64,000 nt of DNA from Halictus rubicundus (GCF_050948215.1 NC_135164.1:9553116-9617115), one strand, 5' to 3'. Positions 48,781-63,400 are shown, numbered from the stretch's first letter. Notes: a model not told the origin generated them from the letters alone. Made by a program: numbers and translations.

Positions 48781-51663
48781 CCGTCGGAATCGTTTTCTCG
48801 CCGAAAAATGTTCTGACTTATGGGAGAACCCGGTGGCGCGGGATTATCGGGGACAGATTTTCTCCTAAACGATCGTCACGCCGTTCCCGAACTGTCATCG
48901 GCTTCGGTGATTCGTCAGGGCCGCTTTCTACGAGCACGAACCAATACGGATTCGCCGGCCATTATCGGGTTAGTGGATACACCGGCAACATATTTCCCAC
49001 TTATTACGATCACCGACGCGGCTTCACTCGTGCCGAATGTCTTTCCACCGTGAAACATTCCTTCCGCGAACGTATATAATTCAAAATTAGAGCGCACATG
49101 TCCGAGGAACGCGTGCGACGCGTCGCGGCGTGCTTTAACATGCCGTTCTAGCTGAGAAGTATTTCTATTTCTCCTTATTTCTTATCTGAAAGTCGGCTAG
49201 AACAATTTCAGACGGAAAATTGATTGAAACGATAATCGAGTCTCACTCGGTGCACAGGGGATTGCAAGGTTCGCGGGAAGGGTTGCGACGAAAGCGTTTT
49301 AGGAATGGCTTGTAATCTAATTCGAAGGGGTTGGGAAATTTTCATTCGCCGTGGTCGTACGTTTTAATAAAAGGGAGGCTCGAGATTCAGATCGCGCGGG
49401 GTTCGCCCGGGGAGTTTATATTTCTTCCGGGAACGAAGATGGCGCGTGGAGAATGGTATCGCGGGGTACCGTGGTGTGCGAAAATAATGACGGTTGCTCT
49501 TTTCCACGGAAACGGTAACGCTCGTAGGAATGCGCCTCTCGGCAGGACGAATCACAATGTTGCATGACGAGCGCGAATGAATCAGGAGCCGGCGGTTTTC
49601 TGCGCGCGCGGGAGGCCGCGCCCTTCCCGCGCACTGATTTTATTTCCGCTTGCGAATCTCGCATAATTAATTCGTGTTTACGCCCGGCCACCGGGGAGAG
49701 ACCATAAACATCCCGGTGTTATCCTTGCACGCTCTTATCGGGGATTATGCGTCTCGCTGCGACGACGGAACGGTTGCGCTGCGACCGCTGTCCACAGGAC
49801 GGAAAAGCAACAATGCAAATACGGGTTAATTTCCTGGCGTGCACCGCCGTCTGCGTCTTGCCTCGCGGCTTAATTAAGAGGCCAGCAATTGAATAAAACG
49901 TTCGGATCCGAGGGCTCGGCGCGAGCGGTCTTATCCGTTGTCAGATTCCACGCTCGAGAAATCGTTATCGAGCTTTATGATCGATCCGCGTTACGTGTCC
50001 CCCGACCCCGCGCTAATTAATTAGGGCTATTTGTTGTGGGTAGTACGTGACGATACGCAATTAAATTTGTAATGCAAAGGAGTTTCTTAGGCGAGACCGC
50101 GCTACCGGCATCGGACTGCTAAGTGATTCGACGACCTCCGTTCTCAGCACTCTTCGCGATTTTCCCTTTGAAAGGCCGACAGAAAAAAGTCTGCTAAATC
50201 GTTCGCGCATCTCTCGGCGACATTTCGGGGTGGTAATGCCGCGGCGTGATTCGCGATCGAAGCAAAAGGGTGCGCGCCTTGTCCCGGTTGGCGAAGAGCT
50301 CTATTCAAAATGGAGCACACGAGCTGCGCGATCGATCCAACTCGGCGTTTCTACAGCGACAGAGCTGGCCCAGGATTGCCTTGCTACGGAGAGAGATCAT
50401 GGAATCCCAAAGACGAATACAATACAATAATATTGCCAAGTTTCTGTGCGTGGTAACTGAAACAGAAAATATTCGGGGACAGAAGAAATGTCTTGGTTTT
50501 CGAATCAAGACAGGTCCAGGTCCAAAGAGTTAATATTGTTGGGGGAGGTATCGGTGGGCCAGGCTAATTAAAAGCGCTCGCCACCCCTTCGGGGTTGCGT
50601 GGGCCAAATAAATTGGCGGAAGTGCTGGGTGGTTGTTGGGCCCCATTGTATCGCGGGCTGATCGGGACGGTATACGATGTAAACTGGTGTTCCCTCTCGG
50701 TCTCGCTAGTAACTCTCTCTACCCCTATATCCTCGGTGTTTCACCTATCGTTCCAGGTCAGGCCCCGTTCTGCTCTTCCTCTCGCGGGCCCCGTGGTCCC
50801 AGGAAGGACCACCCACCCAACCTATACTTAGCGAGGTGTCGGCAAATTGAGCTATAGATGCCGAGGGTAATGCAACGCGCAGGGGTGTCGAGGAGGGGCA
50901 TCGATACCATCCGGCGCGAGGTTATTAGGGACCTTGAGGGCCCCGTCCGGCACCGTGCACCACTGCCGCTACTAATTTCTTATGGCACCTGGCCTCCGCT
51001 CTTTTCACCGCAAAACCCTCGCGTTGCCCGTGCGCCCAATGCCCATCCTCGTGCTCGAGTTGCCCTTTTTCACGGGATTTCGAGCCGGAGAATCGAACCT
51101 TCGCCGGAAAGAGAATGGTACCTGTCGTTGTTACGACTTTTGGGGAGGATACCGGGACCCTGGCCCATTCTTCGGGGAGGCGACCACCTGATTCGATGCT
51201 GAGAAATTAGGTTCCTTCGGCAACTTTGCTGGTGAGAATTTCGGGGTGGCCGAGGAGGTCGGCTGCACCCCCGTCGTCTTCCGACCGGGTCGAGTCATTC
51301 TTTTTTAATTTGACGATTAATTCGACAGTCCGAAAAACTGCTGCTTCGAGAGGATTGCCAGGTCGAAGGAAGACTGTATCGATTGTGCAGTGGCGAGATG
51401 AAGCTAGACTTGGTGGAAAAGACAACGCGGTGTTGAGTCGTCGGGGACGTCGAGCCGAAGAAAGAGATTCGCCCGGCACGATTAGCGGGGATAATGTTTT
51501 GCGGTCTCGCGACCGCAGCACTTTTCCGGCATCGGGCTCGTCGCCAATGTTTGTATGATAATGGCGAAGGTGTGGAGAAATGAGAGGTACTTGGGACTGA
51601 AACACCGTGGAACAACGAGCGGCCGCGAGTAACTTAGGAAGAGGCACGACATAGAGCCTCGAG

Positions 51664-51667
<4 letters not shown>

Positions 51668-51716
<49 letters not shown>
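51668..51716. repeat. (GA)n microsatellite
   Basis: About 49 bp uninterrupted GA within a wider purine-rich stretch that extends to about 51850. Confidence 0.95.
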
Positions 51717-51719
<3 letters not shown>

Positions 51720-52323
51720 GGCTGCGAGCCAGTAGGTGAGAAGAGAAAGGGTGAAGAACGAGGGGAGAAAGAGAGAAAAATAGTGAGCGAGAGAGGAACA
51801 GAATGGGTGAGGGAAGGAGGGAGAAAGGCGACGGAGAAGGCAGGATGATCGAGATGAAGAAGGAAGGAAGAAAAGCGGTCCTTTTGATGGAGCCTTTGTC
51901 GGGTCTCGCGGCGCTCTGCGATTTGCAACTAAAATCGCCCCCTTCGCTTCGCAATCCTCACCCGTGATTTGCTGCGAATTTATTAATGTGACGATCGGAT
52001 CGAGTGTCGCTTTGCACGTGCACCTCGCGTATAACTCGAACGCTGCCCTCATTCTCTTTCTCCCTCTCTTCCCCTCCCCTCGGCTTTTTATTCTTCCGTC
52101 TCTCCTCTCCTCGCGCGTCGTCCAGACGGTTACCCCCCTGTTACAGTCTACATTTTTAACAAGTAGCGATGATAAATTGTAATTGGATTCGTTAGCTTGA
52201 TAAGGTAAAGAGCTTTTCGGAGGCCAATGCTAATTGGAAGCTCTTGCCTTCGGAGATTATTTTTAGACAGCTTTCCACTCGTACAGCGCCCATCAAAAGT
52301 CACGGGCCGTTATTATGATAATC

Positions 52324-52344
52324 AGACTGCGGATCTTTACGCGA
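52324..52344. mobile_element. Solo copy of the AGACTGCGGATCTTT repeat end
   Basis: Shares 15 consecutive bases, and then GCGAAA with minor changes, with the left end of the 46058-46202 element. No matching right end was found nearby, so it is probably a fragment. Confidence 0.4.
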
Positions 52345-53896
52345 AATCAAAAGTGTTCGAGTGAATCGTGGGGAACTCAAGTTGAACGAAAATGTACTTT
52401 CTCTTCAAGTCATCTTCAGTAGTCGAAAATAATTTAAAAATATTTTTGGGCTCTTCTGATGACTTTTACGATAGATGTAACTTCTAATCGGATTAGAAGT
52501 TTGTTTTTCGTTGCCGGCATGTGTTAAAGTGAAACTTTCCTTGGCCACTGCACCTGTCCGAAACTTTTGAGCGGCGCTGTACCCGGTACAATTCCCCGAT
52601 AGCTTTGTGTTTGACGCGAGTTCTTCTATTTTCCATCGACAACTCCTCGAGCCTGCGGCAACGAAGACAAAAACCGTCGACCGAGTAACATGAATCAGCG
52701 CTCATGCGACCGTCTTCCATTAACCCTTCAGGTGCGGCGTAGAATTCCACTTTTCTATCCTAACGGCCGGCGTGTGTATAGCACGCATTCCTGCGAATTG
52801 TTTAATGCCGCCATTTTTTACCACCTACGGATTCCGCTTGCTAGAAAAAACGCGTATGCCCGCGACGCTCCTAAATCAGAATTTCTAAATCAACATTTCC
52901 CAAAAATTATGCAATTGTGATCTGACAATGTCAATAGAGGCTCTGAACGGCTCAGAAGCCAATCAGCATGAGCGCTGCAGCACGAGCACCAAAATAATCA
53001 AGTCTGTTACAACCTATTCGTAAAAATACATTAGCGGATAAGAAAACTTAGGAGAACATGTTCGGTATAAAACCAGTAAAACTGCGTTTCGAATAAACCG
53101 ACATGCGAAAATTGCAGTGATCGGATTCTAAGGCCTTGACGCATCGGCCGGCGCGGCGTGTAGTGCACGGTTCTGGTGTTAACAGCCCCGATCAATTTCA
53201 GACCACCATCGACGCGACGACGTCAACGGGTCGCATAAGCAGGGGCGGGTCTCTCAGGAAAGTGGAATAAGCTCTCGAAGTCAGACAGCCTTGTCCCGCA
53301 ATCTACTTATCCGCTGGCCGAGGAGGGCGGTTGAAGAATGCACGAGCAACCCTCCTCTAACGCGATTGATTCGTACCGGATTACGAGAAACTCGGAATCA
53401 GTGGAAATCAGAATAAATTACATGAAGTTTGATAGAAACGGGAACTTTTGCTCCGCGTTGCAGGAGGTTTTCAGCGGCGGTGATTGCGCCGATCGGTGGA
53501 CAGTGTCGTTTATCGTGGTCAGCCTTCCGTTTTGAGGGACAAGGTGCGCAGGGCCTCCGTAATAAGGGTCTCTCTCGGCTGGGATCGCAGATTTCGTAGA
53601 GTCCGCCGCGAGAGCGAGGCATGCGAGAGAGTTTCCTCCGACAATGTTGCCGGCGCGATGCGGCTTGTCCTGGACCCTGAGGAGATTGCTCGAGTCGAGC
53701 GGGGTCGAGCGGACGCGCGCGCGAGCCGACTCGCGGCTTCACGCAACTCGCAGAGCAGAAAGAGAGAAAGAGAAACGGTCGATCCGTGGATCGTCGAACC
53801 ACATAGTCCGAGGAGGACGAGAAGGAGACGGGGGGAGGGGGAGGGGGACACGAGCGTGGAAATATGAATAATATAGAGGCGAAACAGGGACGAAGC

Positions 53897-53901
<5 letters not shown>

Positions 53902-53938
<37 letters not shown>
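53902..53938. repeat. (GA)n microsatellite
   Basis: About 37 bp GA in a purine-rich stretch (53750-54010) followed directly by a pyrimidine-rich one (54070-54280). Confidence 0.95.
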
Positions 53939-53939
<1 letters not shown>

Positions 53940-56900
53940 TGCACGGTTCGGGAGAGAACGAGAGGAGAAGAGAAAGGTGGAGAGCTGGTAGGCAGAGGCG
54001 AGGAGAAGGAAGAGCGGCGAAGGAGCGCGGGTAGAGACCACCCCGTGGCTTGTCGGCTCGTTTGATCTTCTCCCACCCCGAGCATCCTACTTCTCTCCTC
54101 CCCTCCAGACCCTGTTCCTCACCTTCCTCTACCTCTCACCGCCTGATTCTCTCTTTTCCTCGTCGTGCTCCAGGTTCGCCTGTTCATCCGGTACGATCTT
54201 GTTCCTCTTCTCCGTCTATCCAACTTTCTCTCTCTCCGTCCATCTCTCTCTCTCTGTCTCTCTTTTTGCCTCTTCTGGTTCTTAGCCGCGATTCTCCTGG
54301 GCCCGAGCTCTCTCCCCTCGCTCGTTCGTTCGTCTCGCTCGGTCTTCGTCGCGCAGGCTGCCGGGCCCATGGTGTCTCTCACCTGCGGAGAAGAGGCGTC
54401 CGACACGTCAGAATCACACCTTCCACGACTACCCGCTCACTAATAATCCGAACCCCCGTGTGCCGGGGATCCTCTTCTCGGGATCCTCTGGATTCCTGCG
54501 AGACTATCTACGGGGCCGGCTTTTGTCTCCGCGAACCCTGGCTCGGATGGACCCTCTTCTCCCTCTACCTTTCTCATCCTCCGGCCAACAGAGAGAACCC
54601 TCTCTGATCGTTGACACGCGATCGCTGTCGCGTTTGAGTAATCGATCGTGATTCGGTGAATCCGACGGATCGCCCTGTCGCGTTAGCCGCGACGCTAACA
54701 ATAGGTTTAATTGGTCCCTTTGCCCGCGGGCTCTACGGATTTTTCAAACCGCCCTCGAGGCGACTGCGTTTCTGGAAATGTAGGATGAAGTTGTTCGACG
54801 TCCGGTATTTATGGACATTCTTTACGGTGTCTTGTTGCAGTAACCGGATTTTTATACAGACCTGCTAGATTCTTCAGGGTCGCGGCTTCTGGCGAGCGCA
54901 CAATAAAATGCAGTCGTAACAGGAATCTTATATTCGATGGTATTAGCTACCGGTGATTAAATCGTTGCTCTCGAAAGTCTATAATTCATTGCCAAGGATT
55001 CCTCGGTATGTACATTCTTCGATAGCAATAGTTGTTTCGAGTATGGACACACATTTGCCACGGATTTTCGAGCGAGCGAACGGAAATGTCATAATCACGA
55101 GCGTACTCGAACCTTCTTCCTTCCGCTTCGAGCAAGATTTAGGCATTCAGGGTTTAGGCTCGGCCTCGGCGTCTATTAGGTGCGCAGCGTGGCGTGTGTG
55201 TCGGCGCAGGCAGATTAGAGGCCTGCGGATAATTAAGTAGCGCCTTCGAATAACGCCCAAGCCATAATACAGAACGATATCCGATATTCGTGCCTCGGAT
55301 TTCCCTCGCAGAGACTTCGCCGGTGCAGCTCCTCTCTATCCAACGAGCACCGACGTCTTGATTCGCCGTATTTGAACGGCCAATCCAATTAGCGCTGAAA
55401 AATGATACTCCGAGGCGGCCCCGCGCACCTCCGAACAGTCCGCCGACTATACCTCGCGACTATATCCTTCCGTCTCGAAATTCGCCAATTTTCATTGATT
55501 AACGGAACGATCTCCGCAAGGAAAATATTCCGCGCGCGCGGACACGCACGCGGCAAACTGGCTGTCTCTTCAAGTCTCTAAATACTATGCCGCATCTTTC
55601 AGGTAAATATTGAGCTAAATTTTCGAGAGGCCGGAGAGATCGGTAGGATAGTTTCCCGCGGGAAGGGGTAGAATGAGGGGCAGTTGTGGAAGAACTGGGG
55701 CACAGGGGAGCTAGATCCGTCGAAGGAACGCCTTGGCGGCGCGAATGGGACAGCTGATGAGCCGGTGTCCCCGAGGGCGATCGGCCGAGACCAATCAGCG
55801 TACGTCCGTCCGCGGCCTAATGACACCTGCAGGCTAAAAAGCCATGATATTCAACAGTCGGGCCGCTAACGAACTCTCGCGGCGCGCGATCCGCTTGGAA
55901 ATCCAGCTCGGCTCGGAGCGGCGCGGTGTTGCGTTGTGTCGATCCTAAAGCGGAATCTCCTCGGTCGACAGGGGTCGAGGTATTCCGCGCAACGAAACGG
56001 CCAAGGTTTTTCAAGGAAAATCGTATAATTCCCCGGCAAATTGGCCGTCGAGGATAGGAGAAAACGGAGAAGCGTGCAGTGCATAATTCCGGGAAGATCC
56101 TCGAAGCGTAAACGAGCCTGGGAGAAGCGTGTTACACGGAGGAGCCCGCGCGCTCCGAACCGCTCGACGACTCGGAGCTCGCTCCCGCTTGCTGTTGCTC
56201 TCTGAACCAGAAAACGGTTCTCGATGGCATCGGTCGCTCTGGCCAATTAACAATGCACAGTCTAATTGTCCGGAGTAATAGCTAGCTAGTGGAAACCAGT
56301 GGAAAAAGCTCGCAGAAAAAAGAGCCACGCGAGTTAGGGGACTTGGCTGTGGAGCGGTAGCGCGAATGATAACGCGGTGTCGGTCACCCGCGCGTTAATA
56401 GGTCGATCGGTTCGACAGTTTCGCCGGGTCACCCGTTTGACCAAGCAACCGTACACTCGATTAATCAGTGTTTGACGGCTAAATGAACGGCTCGCTGGGA
56501 ACTCAGCTTAGAACGCCGTCCGCTTCACGGTGGACGAGCCTATACGCACTGTACACACAGAAACGTCACCGAACCGACGCGACGCGACGTTTCTTCCTGA
56601 CGCATCAACAAAGCGATCTTCTTTTGCCGGTTGGTCTAGTTAGCATGAACTGTTTTCTATACATTTAATGTATAGTCGCTTATGCTCACGACTAATTTTT
56701 CTACATGAATTATAATTAATCCAGGATTAATTCTCAAGAACAGGTTGAACGTGCACACGCACTCGCGTTTCTTTCACTGTTTCCATCATGATTTATCCGC
56801 TGGACACCCCGATCTCCGAGAGGTATAAGCATTCCAGGGGGACTATAAGTGCGGCATCCCGAGCGACAGTGGTGGATGTTGGTTTGATCGGATTGCAAAT

Positions 56901-59900
56901 TGATCGGATCGACTAGGTCTGTCGTACGGTTCGTCAGAGCTTATCTGCTAAATACAGTCTAACGTAAGTATAATCCAGGAAGCGAGGCTAATATCCCGAT
57001 CGGTTGATCAAACAGAAAATGAAGTCGATAGATAGCCGTACAGGCGAATCTCGTTCGATATCCTACGGTAGAACCTGTGATCGGGTCTCTAGATTTGGTA
57101 CGAATTAATTTATGTCTCAGCTCGACGGGTACGGAGCGAGTGTGGTAACGAGAGGAGGCCTAGGTAGGCTAAAAATGTAGGAAAGTATACGTTAGGATAA
57201 TGACGGGGAAAGCCGGTAGCCTGGAATAATAAATGAAAACGTAGCGGCGCGGCGGAAATCTGACGGCGACTTCATTGGACCTGACAGCCTGTAAACGTCG
57301 AAATCCGAGCCGTCAATCAATCAGCCTGATTACCCCGTTCGATCGTTCACGGTAACTAGTCTGTCCGTCGGACGAATCCGGAACGATCGCTAATTACGGC
57401 GACATTGGGTACGGACGATACCGAGTCGGACGCAACGGTGGACTCTGTAGGATACGAGGAGTATGTGGCTAGAGGATGATTCAAAAGGCTCGTTCGAGCC
57501 TCTCGGGGGCCCATTCACCGGTTGAACTCTCGGGCCGCGTGCAGCCAAATTAATCCCTTCTTCTCCAAGTTGTTCGGTTCGCCTCGATCGCCTCAAAAGG
57601 GAGAACCATTAATTCACGAACGAACCACGATTCAAGGATCCAAAACGGACGGGCCCTGGCTAAACGGACGAGAACAGAGAAAGTGGAGAGAAAGAGAGAA
57701 AGGGAGAGGGAGACTTCACGCTTCGAGCGATTCGAACCGACACCTCCTCGACGATCCTCGACGAGTCCAGCGAAATAATCGTCAACCTGATCCGGATAGG
57801 AGTGAAAAATAAAAAGATCAGAAATATGGAAAGATGTGTAAAAATTCAACGAGTACAATTTTAATGATAAATGGACTTGAAGAAGACGTCTCCTTTAGAA
57901 CATTTATTTTAAAATCAAGTGTCCTAGAGCTAGACAAAGGGGGATTAGGAAACGCGAATTGATTTGGGGAATCGCGCGAAAAATTCATGGCGCAGGCGAT
58001 GCGTGCGTACGGAATGATCAAGGATCACGATGACGTCAGATTGACGGAACGGAACGGAACGGTTACCGGATAGGTTAATGGTAAAGAGGCCCAGGACCGC
58101 GGCAGGGTCTGCCAGCGGCTCGGCTCCTGATTACAGACCTCCGGATCCCCTACACTCTCGCTCTCACCTCGGTTATTGTACCGGGCGAGGCCCGAGCATC
58201 ACTATAGATCACCGGCTAGCCGGCAGTTTGTCCGATCAGCGAAGCCAGAAGTGTTGCAACTGGTAAGCGTGGAGGTGGTCCCGGGCATTCCAGTTTCTAG
58301 AGAAATTTATCGGTGGCGTTTCGCGGCTCCCACCTCGCCTCGCTGCAAATTTGGTCAAGTGAACCTTGCGAGGAGACTCCGGACACCTTGTGGATCAACG
58401 ATTCCTCTGAAATCCCCTGCTCCAGGGACGCGGAACACTCGCATCTCGCTGCAACGAACACAGAGGGAGCTGGATCATCTCCCTATTGTCTTCCGTCTAC
58501 TATCCTGAAGTCACTTCTACTCCTTTACGAAGACTGCCTTTTTTCTCCCGAGGTCAATCGAGCCAGCTCCCAAGGGCAAAGAGCTTTCATTGCTCGCAAG
58601 GGTACCGATTTAAATACTCGTTAATTAACCGGCCGGGAGACACCGCACCGGCGTGAACGGCGTTGTGCAGGCTTTGGTTTTTGCGACAGCCGATCGAGGT
58701 CGCCGCTGATGGATGAGGCTCCGAAACCGCCCCGCAAACAAGAAAGCTGCATAACGCGCCGGTGTATTGTCCGACCGCGAGCGATGTACTACAAAAGGTG
58801 ACCAAGTTTTAATTAGGGTTCAGGTAGCAGAGATAGCTAGCTGACTAGATTCCCGATGTCGCTATCGTTCCCACGTCCGCGGGGACCTATTAACATCTAG
58901 TTAGCCGAGGCAACACCTACCGGGGGGTGGGGGGGAGTCCAGGTGAACGTGACCGGGGTCGCGAGCTCTCGTTAGCGGAGGTATCACGGCCGAAAAGCAG
59001 TCCTCCTCCCGTGTAAATGAATCCCGTTGGCGGGAGGAGGATCAAAGACCCCGGTAGGCAGGTAGAGTAGTCGGTCGGTTGCGAGGAATCGAAAAAACAC
59101 CGGCTCCAGAAAGGGGAGCCAGGGTGGAACAGCGAACGAAGAAGCTGGGAGAGTGGGTGGAGAGAGCAAGAGAGAGAGAGAGAGAGAGAGAGAGGTTTCG
59201 GCGCAACGAGTGGTCAACCGAGATGTATCGTATTAACGAGGCCGGCTGATGGGTCCAGCCTAGATTCGCCAGTGTCTAATTACATTGTGGACCGAGGGAA
59301 ACTCGTTTCTCGCGTGCTCGACCCGGACGATCCCGTCGAAATTATGGATCTGCCGCACGGGGCCGCGGCTGACTGACGCATGACTGGCTGCGGGTTAAGC
59401 GAGTCAACGAGTAAATGAGTTCGAATTACGTGGGCGTGTCAATGCCAGGGAAATGATCTGCCCGGCCCGCTATTGAGGAATCTCCGCTTGCCCGGGATTA
59501 TGCAAACGGGTCCACGCCGCCGCTGCATGTCGTTAGCGGACCGAACACTCCGGAGAATGCTTTAACGCTCACCGCTAATCGACTCTGGATCCTTCTTTCC
59601 AAGATCTAGCCGGTTAACCTATCCTAGGTTACTCTGGTTCTAGCGTTTTCTACTTGATCCTTCAACGTCCAAAAATAATTACACTCGAAAATTTTGATCG
59701 AAGAGGTTTTTGGCAAATCAAATTCTGCCAAGGGAGCTATTTCTGTTAACCAATTTAGGTAATTCGCCCGGAAAAATTCTGATTAAAATTGCATGCGAAA
59801 GATTCGACGGGCTCCTTGGAACCAGATCTTTTTGCTGCACCATTTCCACCGACCAATTTCCGTCAGAAGTGCATAAAATCCGGAGCCGGGTAATAGCAAA

Positions 59901-61536
59901 TAAAGAGGAGGGACAGCGAGAGGCGTGGCCTAACTTTGGCCGGTGGTGGGGCACGACCTTGAGCGCGCAGTTCTCTCGACTATAATCCCCTCGTCGATCG
60001 TATTACTCTGGTAAAGTCGAACACCGGGGTACAAGCATGAAACGGAGGTACTCGTGAAGTAATAATACGATAATGCGGAATATTGATATTAATGTGTCGT
60101 TTAACCGGAAGCGAGTTAGGCGAGAGTGGGGAACGGTTGAGTCGCATGACAATATCGATTAAATCGACAGTGTCCTATCGCGTGAACAATGGACAATAGA
60201 AATCGGCGGCGGTGTCCGTGGACCGCAATCAAGAGAGAGAGAGAGAGAGACGCGATTCTTTTTATTTTTCATCGGGTGTCATTCTCGTTTCGCGGAGACC
60301 CGGTGGACAATAAGCGAAATTACGCCGACGTACCGGCTGGATATCGGTTGAGTTATTGGTGTATCGGCTATATCGAGAAAATTGGCGGTGGTCATCATCG
60401 CCATTATGAATTCTTTATTTGGATGTTGCGGCGGCTGAATTACAGGGCGGCGCGGGCTACCTTGCTTACTGCTTCATATATCGACCCGTCGGTACCAGCG
60501 ATGGCTACGAACCTCTCTCGAACGCGAACAAGAAACCCCGTGATATCGAGCTGGTTGCACGTGTTCGTTCTGCAACCGGTCATTTATCCCATCGTCCACG
60601 GAGAGCCGTCGAGAGAGTACTTACACTGTGTGACACATCGCCGACTCGTAAATACCATGTAAATCACCAGCTTTCTAAAAACCCGACACCTTTTGCTTTT
60701 ACATTAAAAATATTGTCACGCTCGAGGTCGACCGGCAATTTCGGCAAAATGCTTCTGAAATGATAAATTATTGACTCGCTTGTAGAATGCAATCTAGCAG
60801 TTTCTCGTTAGCACGTTTTACATTACTTTACTCGATCTAGGATGCACAGGATGCAATAACAATTAGTCTTTCGATGTATCGAATCTTTGAAAGATCAGGA
60901 GAGCGTCAGAACATGGACAGAGCGTGGCCCAGAGTGAAGTTCGCGGTTTTCCGATCGGTCTAATAGAATGTTCGGCTAATGGGGGTGCGGATGCGGGATT
61001 CCTCTAAAGTCTAGAGTAATAGGTAGATCGGCGTTCGAAGTTGGTCGTTGATCGAGGATTTCACGAAGAACAAGACCCGAGGATTAATTGGCAGGCTCGG
61101 TTACGACTTCCTGGTTCGGCCGGGTAGTCGTCGATGTAGCGACGTAAAACGCGGCTCGGCGAACATAACGTTCGATTACATAATCCCCCGTAATAAAAGC
61201 GAATCGCCCCGGCATGACACCGCACGGCAGAAGAAGAGATGTGTCTCGGGACAGCTGACACGTATCGTCGTCGTTTAGCCGATATATTTTTTCTCTTCGC
61301 TCCCCGTTGTTTTCGACGCGACGCAGAGATCGTATCGCGAAAACGCGTCTTATCGTTTCTCGAGCAGTGCAAGAGGTGCAAGAGAAGCAAGAGCATTGCC
61401 GACTGGCTTTCGTACACACCAGTCGAACCGTAAAACGTGTAATCAGCGTGCATGCTCGCCGGGCGTAATCGCGCTTCTAATAGACATCCTAGATTCAGCG
61501 GCGATTAATCGATCAACGGGCCGGTAACGACGCGTG

Positions 61537-61599
61537 TTTTATATCGAGATAATGGACGACAGGCTAATGACGGGCTCATTAACGAGACTCGATATAAAA
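61537..61599. repeat. Nested inverted repeats
   Basis: A perfect 12-bp inverted repeat, TTTTATATCGAG (61537-61548) and CTCGATATAAAA (61588-61599), encloses a second one, TAATGA (61565-61570) and TCATTA (61576-61581). Confidence 0.7.
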
Positions 61600-62883
61600 T
61601 GGTTCCGTTTAACATCAGATACTCCCGGCTAACAGGAAGTAGGTCGGTAATACTGTTCGCCCCGGTATCTTCTCTGTACATCTCTCATTGCGGGAGAGAC
61701 TGGTCTCGTCACCGATGGCTAGTTAGCATTTCTATTTACGAGTGACCGGCTTCGGGAAAGCGTCGCCGGGACACCATTAGCCTGACAACCATCGCCGTCA
61801 AGCTAATCGCGTTCAACCATTACGATAAAAGCCTGGAAAATCCTGCATTTACATGGCTCGCCTTCTTCAAATTTAATCGGAACCTCGAATCGCGTTAGAA
61901 CGATTCTGGAAAACGTACTACGAAACGCTTCGTTTAACTTTGCTGCGCGTGTTAATTCGTTGTGCGAGAAATGACACGGTTGTTAAACTTGTCTCTGAAT
62001 TTTCTTCTGAATTTGAATTCGTGAATTTTCTTAAAAATTGTAATTATTATGTCAGCCGACAGAATATTGAATAAATTAAATCGCTGGCGTTAGACTAATA
62101 AATTACATAGCAGTGTCAATACTTCTGGCTACTGGCTGTGCAACGCTTCGCACCAGGTTGCCAGAACCTGAATAAATATTTAAATAATTATTATCCTAGT
62201 CTGCTGGCGCGACGATGAAGAGAGTGCTAGGAATTTTGCAATACCGGTTGTTGTTGTTGGCGAACGCCCGATCCGTGATGACTGGTTATGACGAGTGCCA
62301 GAGTTCGCTTGAACAGGTTCGGCCGGGAAAGGCGAAATGACTTCATCTTAATAAATTACGGCTTCGGATAAACCTTGCAAACGGCTTCAAAAGGTTCTGG
62401 GAAGGGCCGCGTGTATCGCGCTATTTTTAGAGAATAATTCCTACTGGTCTCACGCTCGCCTTCGAAGGCCCTGCAGATTTCTATCTGCTGCCTGTTCTGG
62501 ATCCGTGGTAAGTACCAATAAATTATGCGTTAGTGGCCTTATTATCGTTTCCGCGAGTATTGTTCTTCTTTTACAAATCCGTAGTAAATTCATCCTCTCT
62601 TTATCACTCTATCAATTTTCCAATTGTAAATGCGGAAATATTCTCAACGCTTTGCTAATTGATTCTGAGAGTACCTTTATCATCGCAGAAACTGCTCCCC
62701 GTAGAAAATCTGAAGTTAGTACGAATTTGAAAGAGGTACAAGACTGTATCCCGCTGGGGATCGCATAATTCGCAGTTAGGAACATTGTAGCAACGACTGC
62801 TCCCGACTGTTTCACACCGAAAGGGACTTACCTGTCGGTCAGATCCTCGGATTACGCTTGACACAGAAGTGGATAGTCGGGAG

Positions 62884-62885
<2 letters not shown>

Positions 62886-62914
<29 letters not shown>
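62886..62914. repeat. (GT)n microsatellite
   Basis: About 14 GT dinucleotides. Confidence 0.95.
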
Positions 62915-62917
<3 letters not shown>

Positions 62918-63400
62918 GTGGTGGAAATTCGCAATTACTGCGCGCGTGTATTTTAAATGTCTCCATTTATTTAGACTCACTATACACAGTACTAAGTCCG
63001 ACTCGCACGCACGCACGCATTCTCAGCTTCCCTTTCACGCGTCTATCACCTCGTAAACCATGAAGCGGTGTACGCGATTCGGATTTACATCTTCTAACGC
63101 GGTCGTAAAGCTCACTAATTAAACTGATGATCAGGTATATTGCAGTGTCCCATCTATCGTTTATAATTCTTCTTCGAATTTTTACTCTCTACTCGTGTGT
63201 CCCGATCTTCCTATCTCTCGTTTACACGTAAATATTATCGAATGGGGCTGTTCGGGGAGGAAAGGGGTTCGGGCTTCGAGGGAGTCAAGGGGTGGGGGAA
63301 CGACGTATATACAGCTTATGTACAGGGTCCGAGGCTCGCGTCGTGGCGCCTCGTTTCATAATTTATAATGCGCTAGAATATTTACTTAATAACTTATTAC

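Noticed and set aside
51085..51110. Possible tRNA T-arm GGTTCGATTC on the - strand
   Set aside because: The T-stem does not pair beyond two positions.
51207..52052. 281-codon reverse open frame
   Set aside because: Its core is a (Leu-Ser)n translation of a (GA)n microsatellite; no recognisable domain or splice support.
57720..57750. Possible tRNA B-box (GGTTCGAATCG on the - strand)
   Set aside because: No matching T-stem, acceptor stem or A-box at tRNA spacing.
59815..59830. Reverse-strand sequence translating to KIWFQ, as in a homeodomain recognition helix
   Set aside because: The next residues (GARRI) and the upstream frame do not form a homeodomain. It is a 5-residue coincidence.
60189..60662. 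157-codon open frame on +
   Set aside because: It spans a (GA)n tract, has no recognisable motif and overlaps another frame of similar length.
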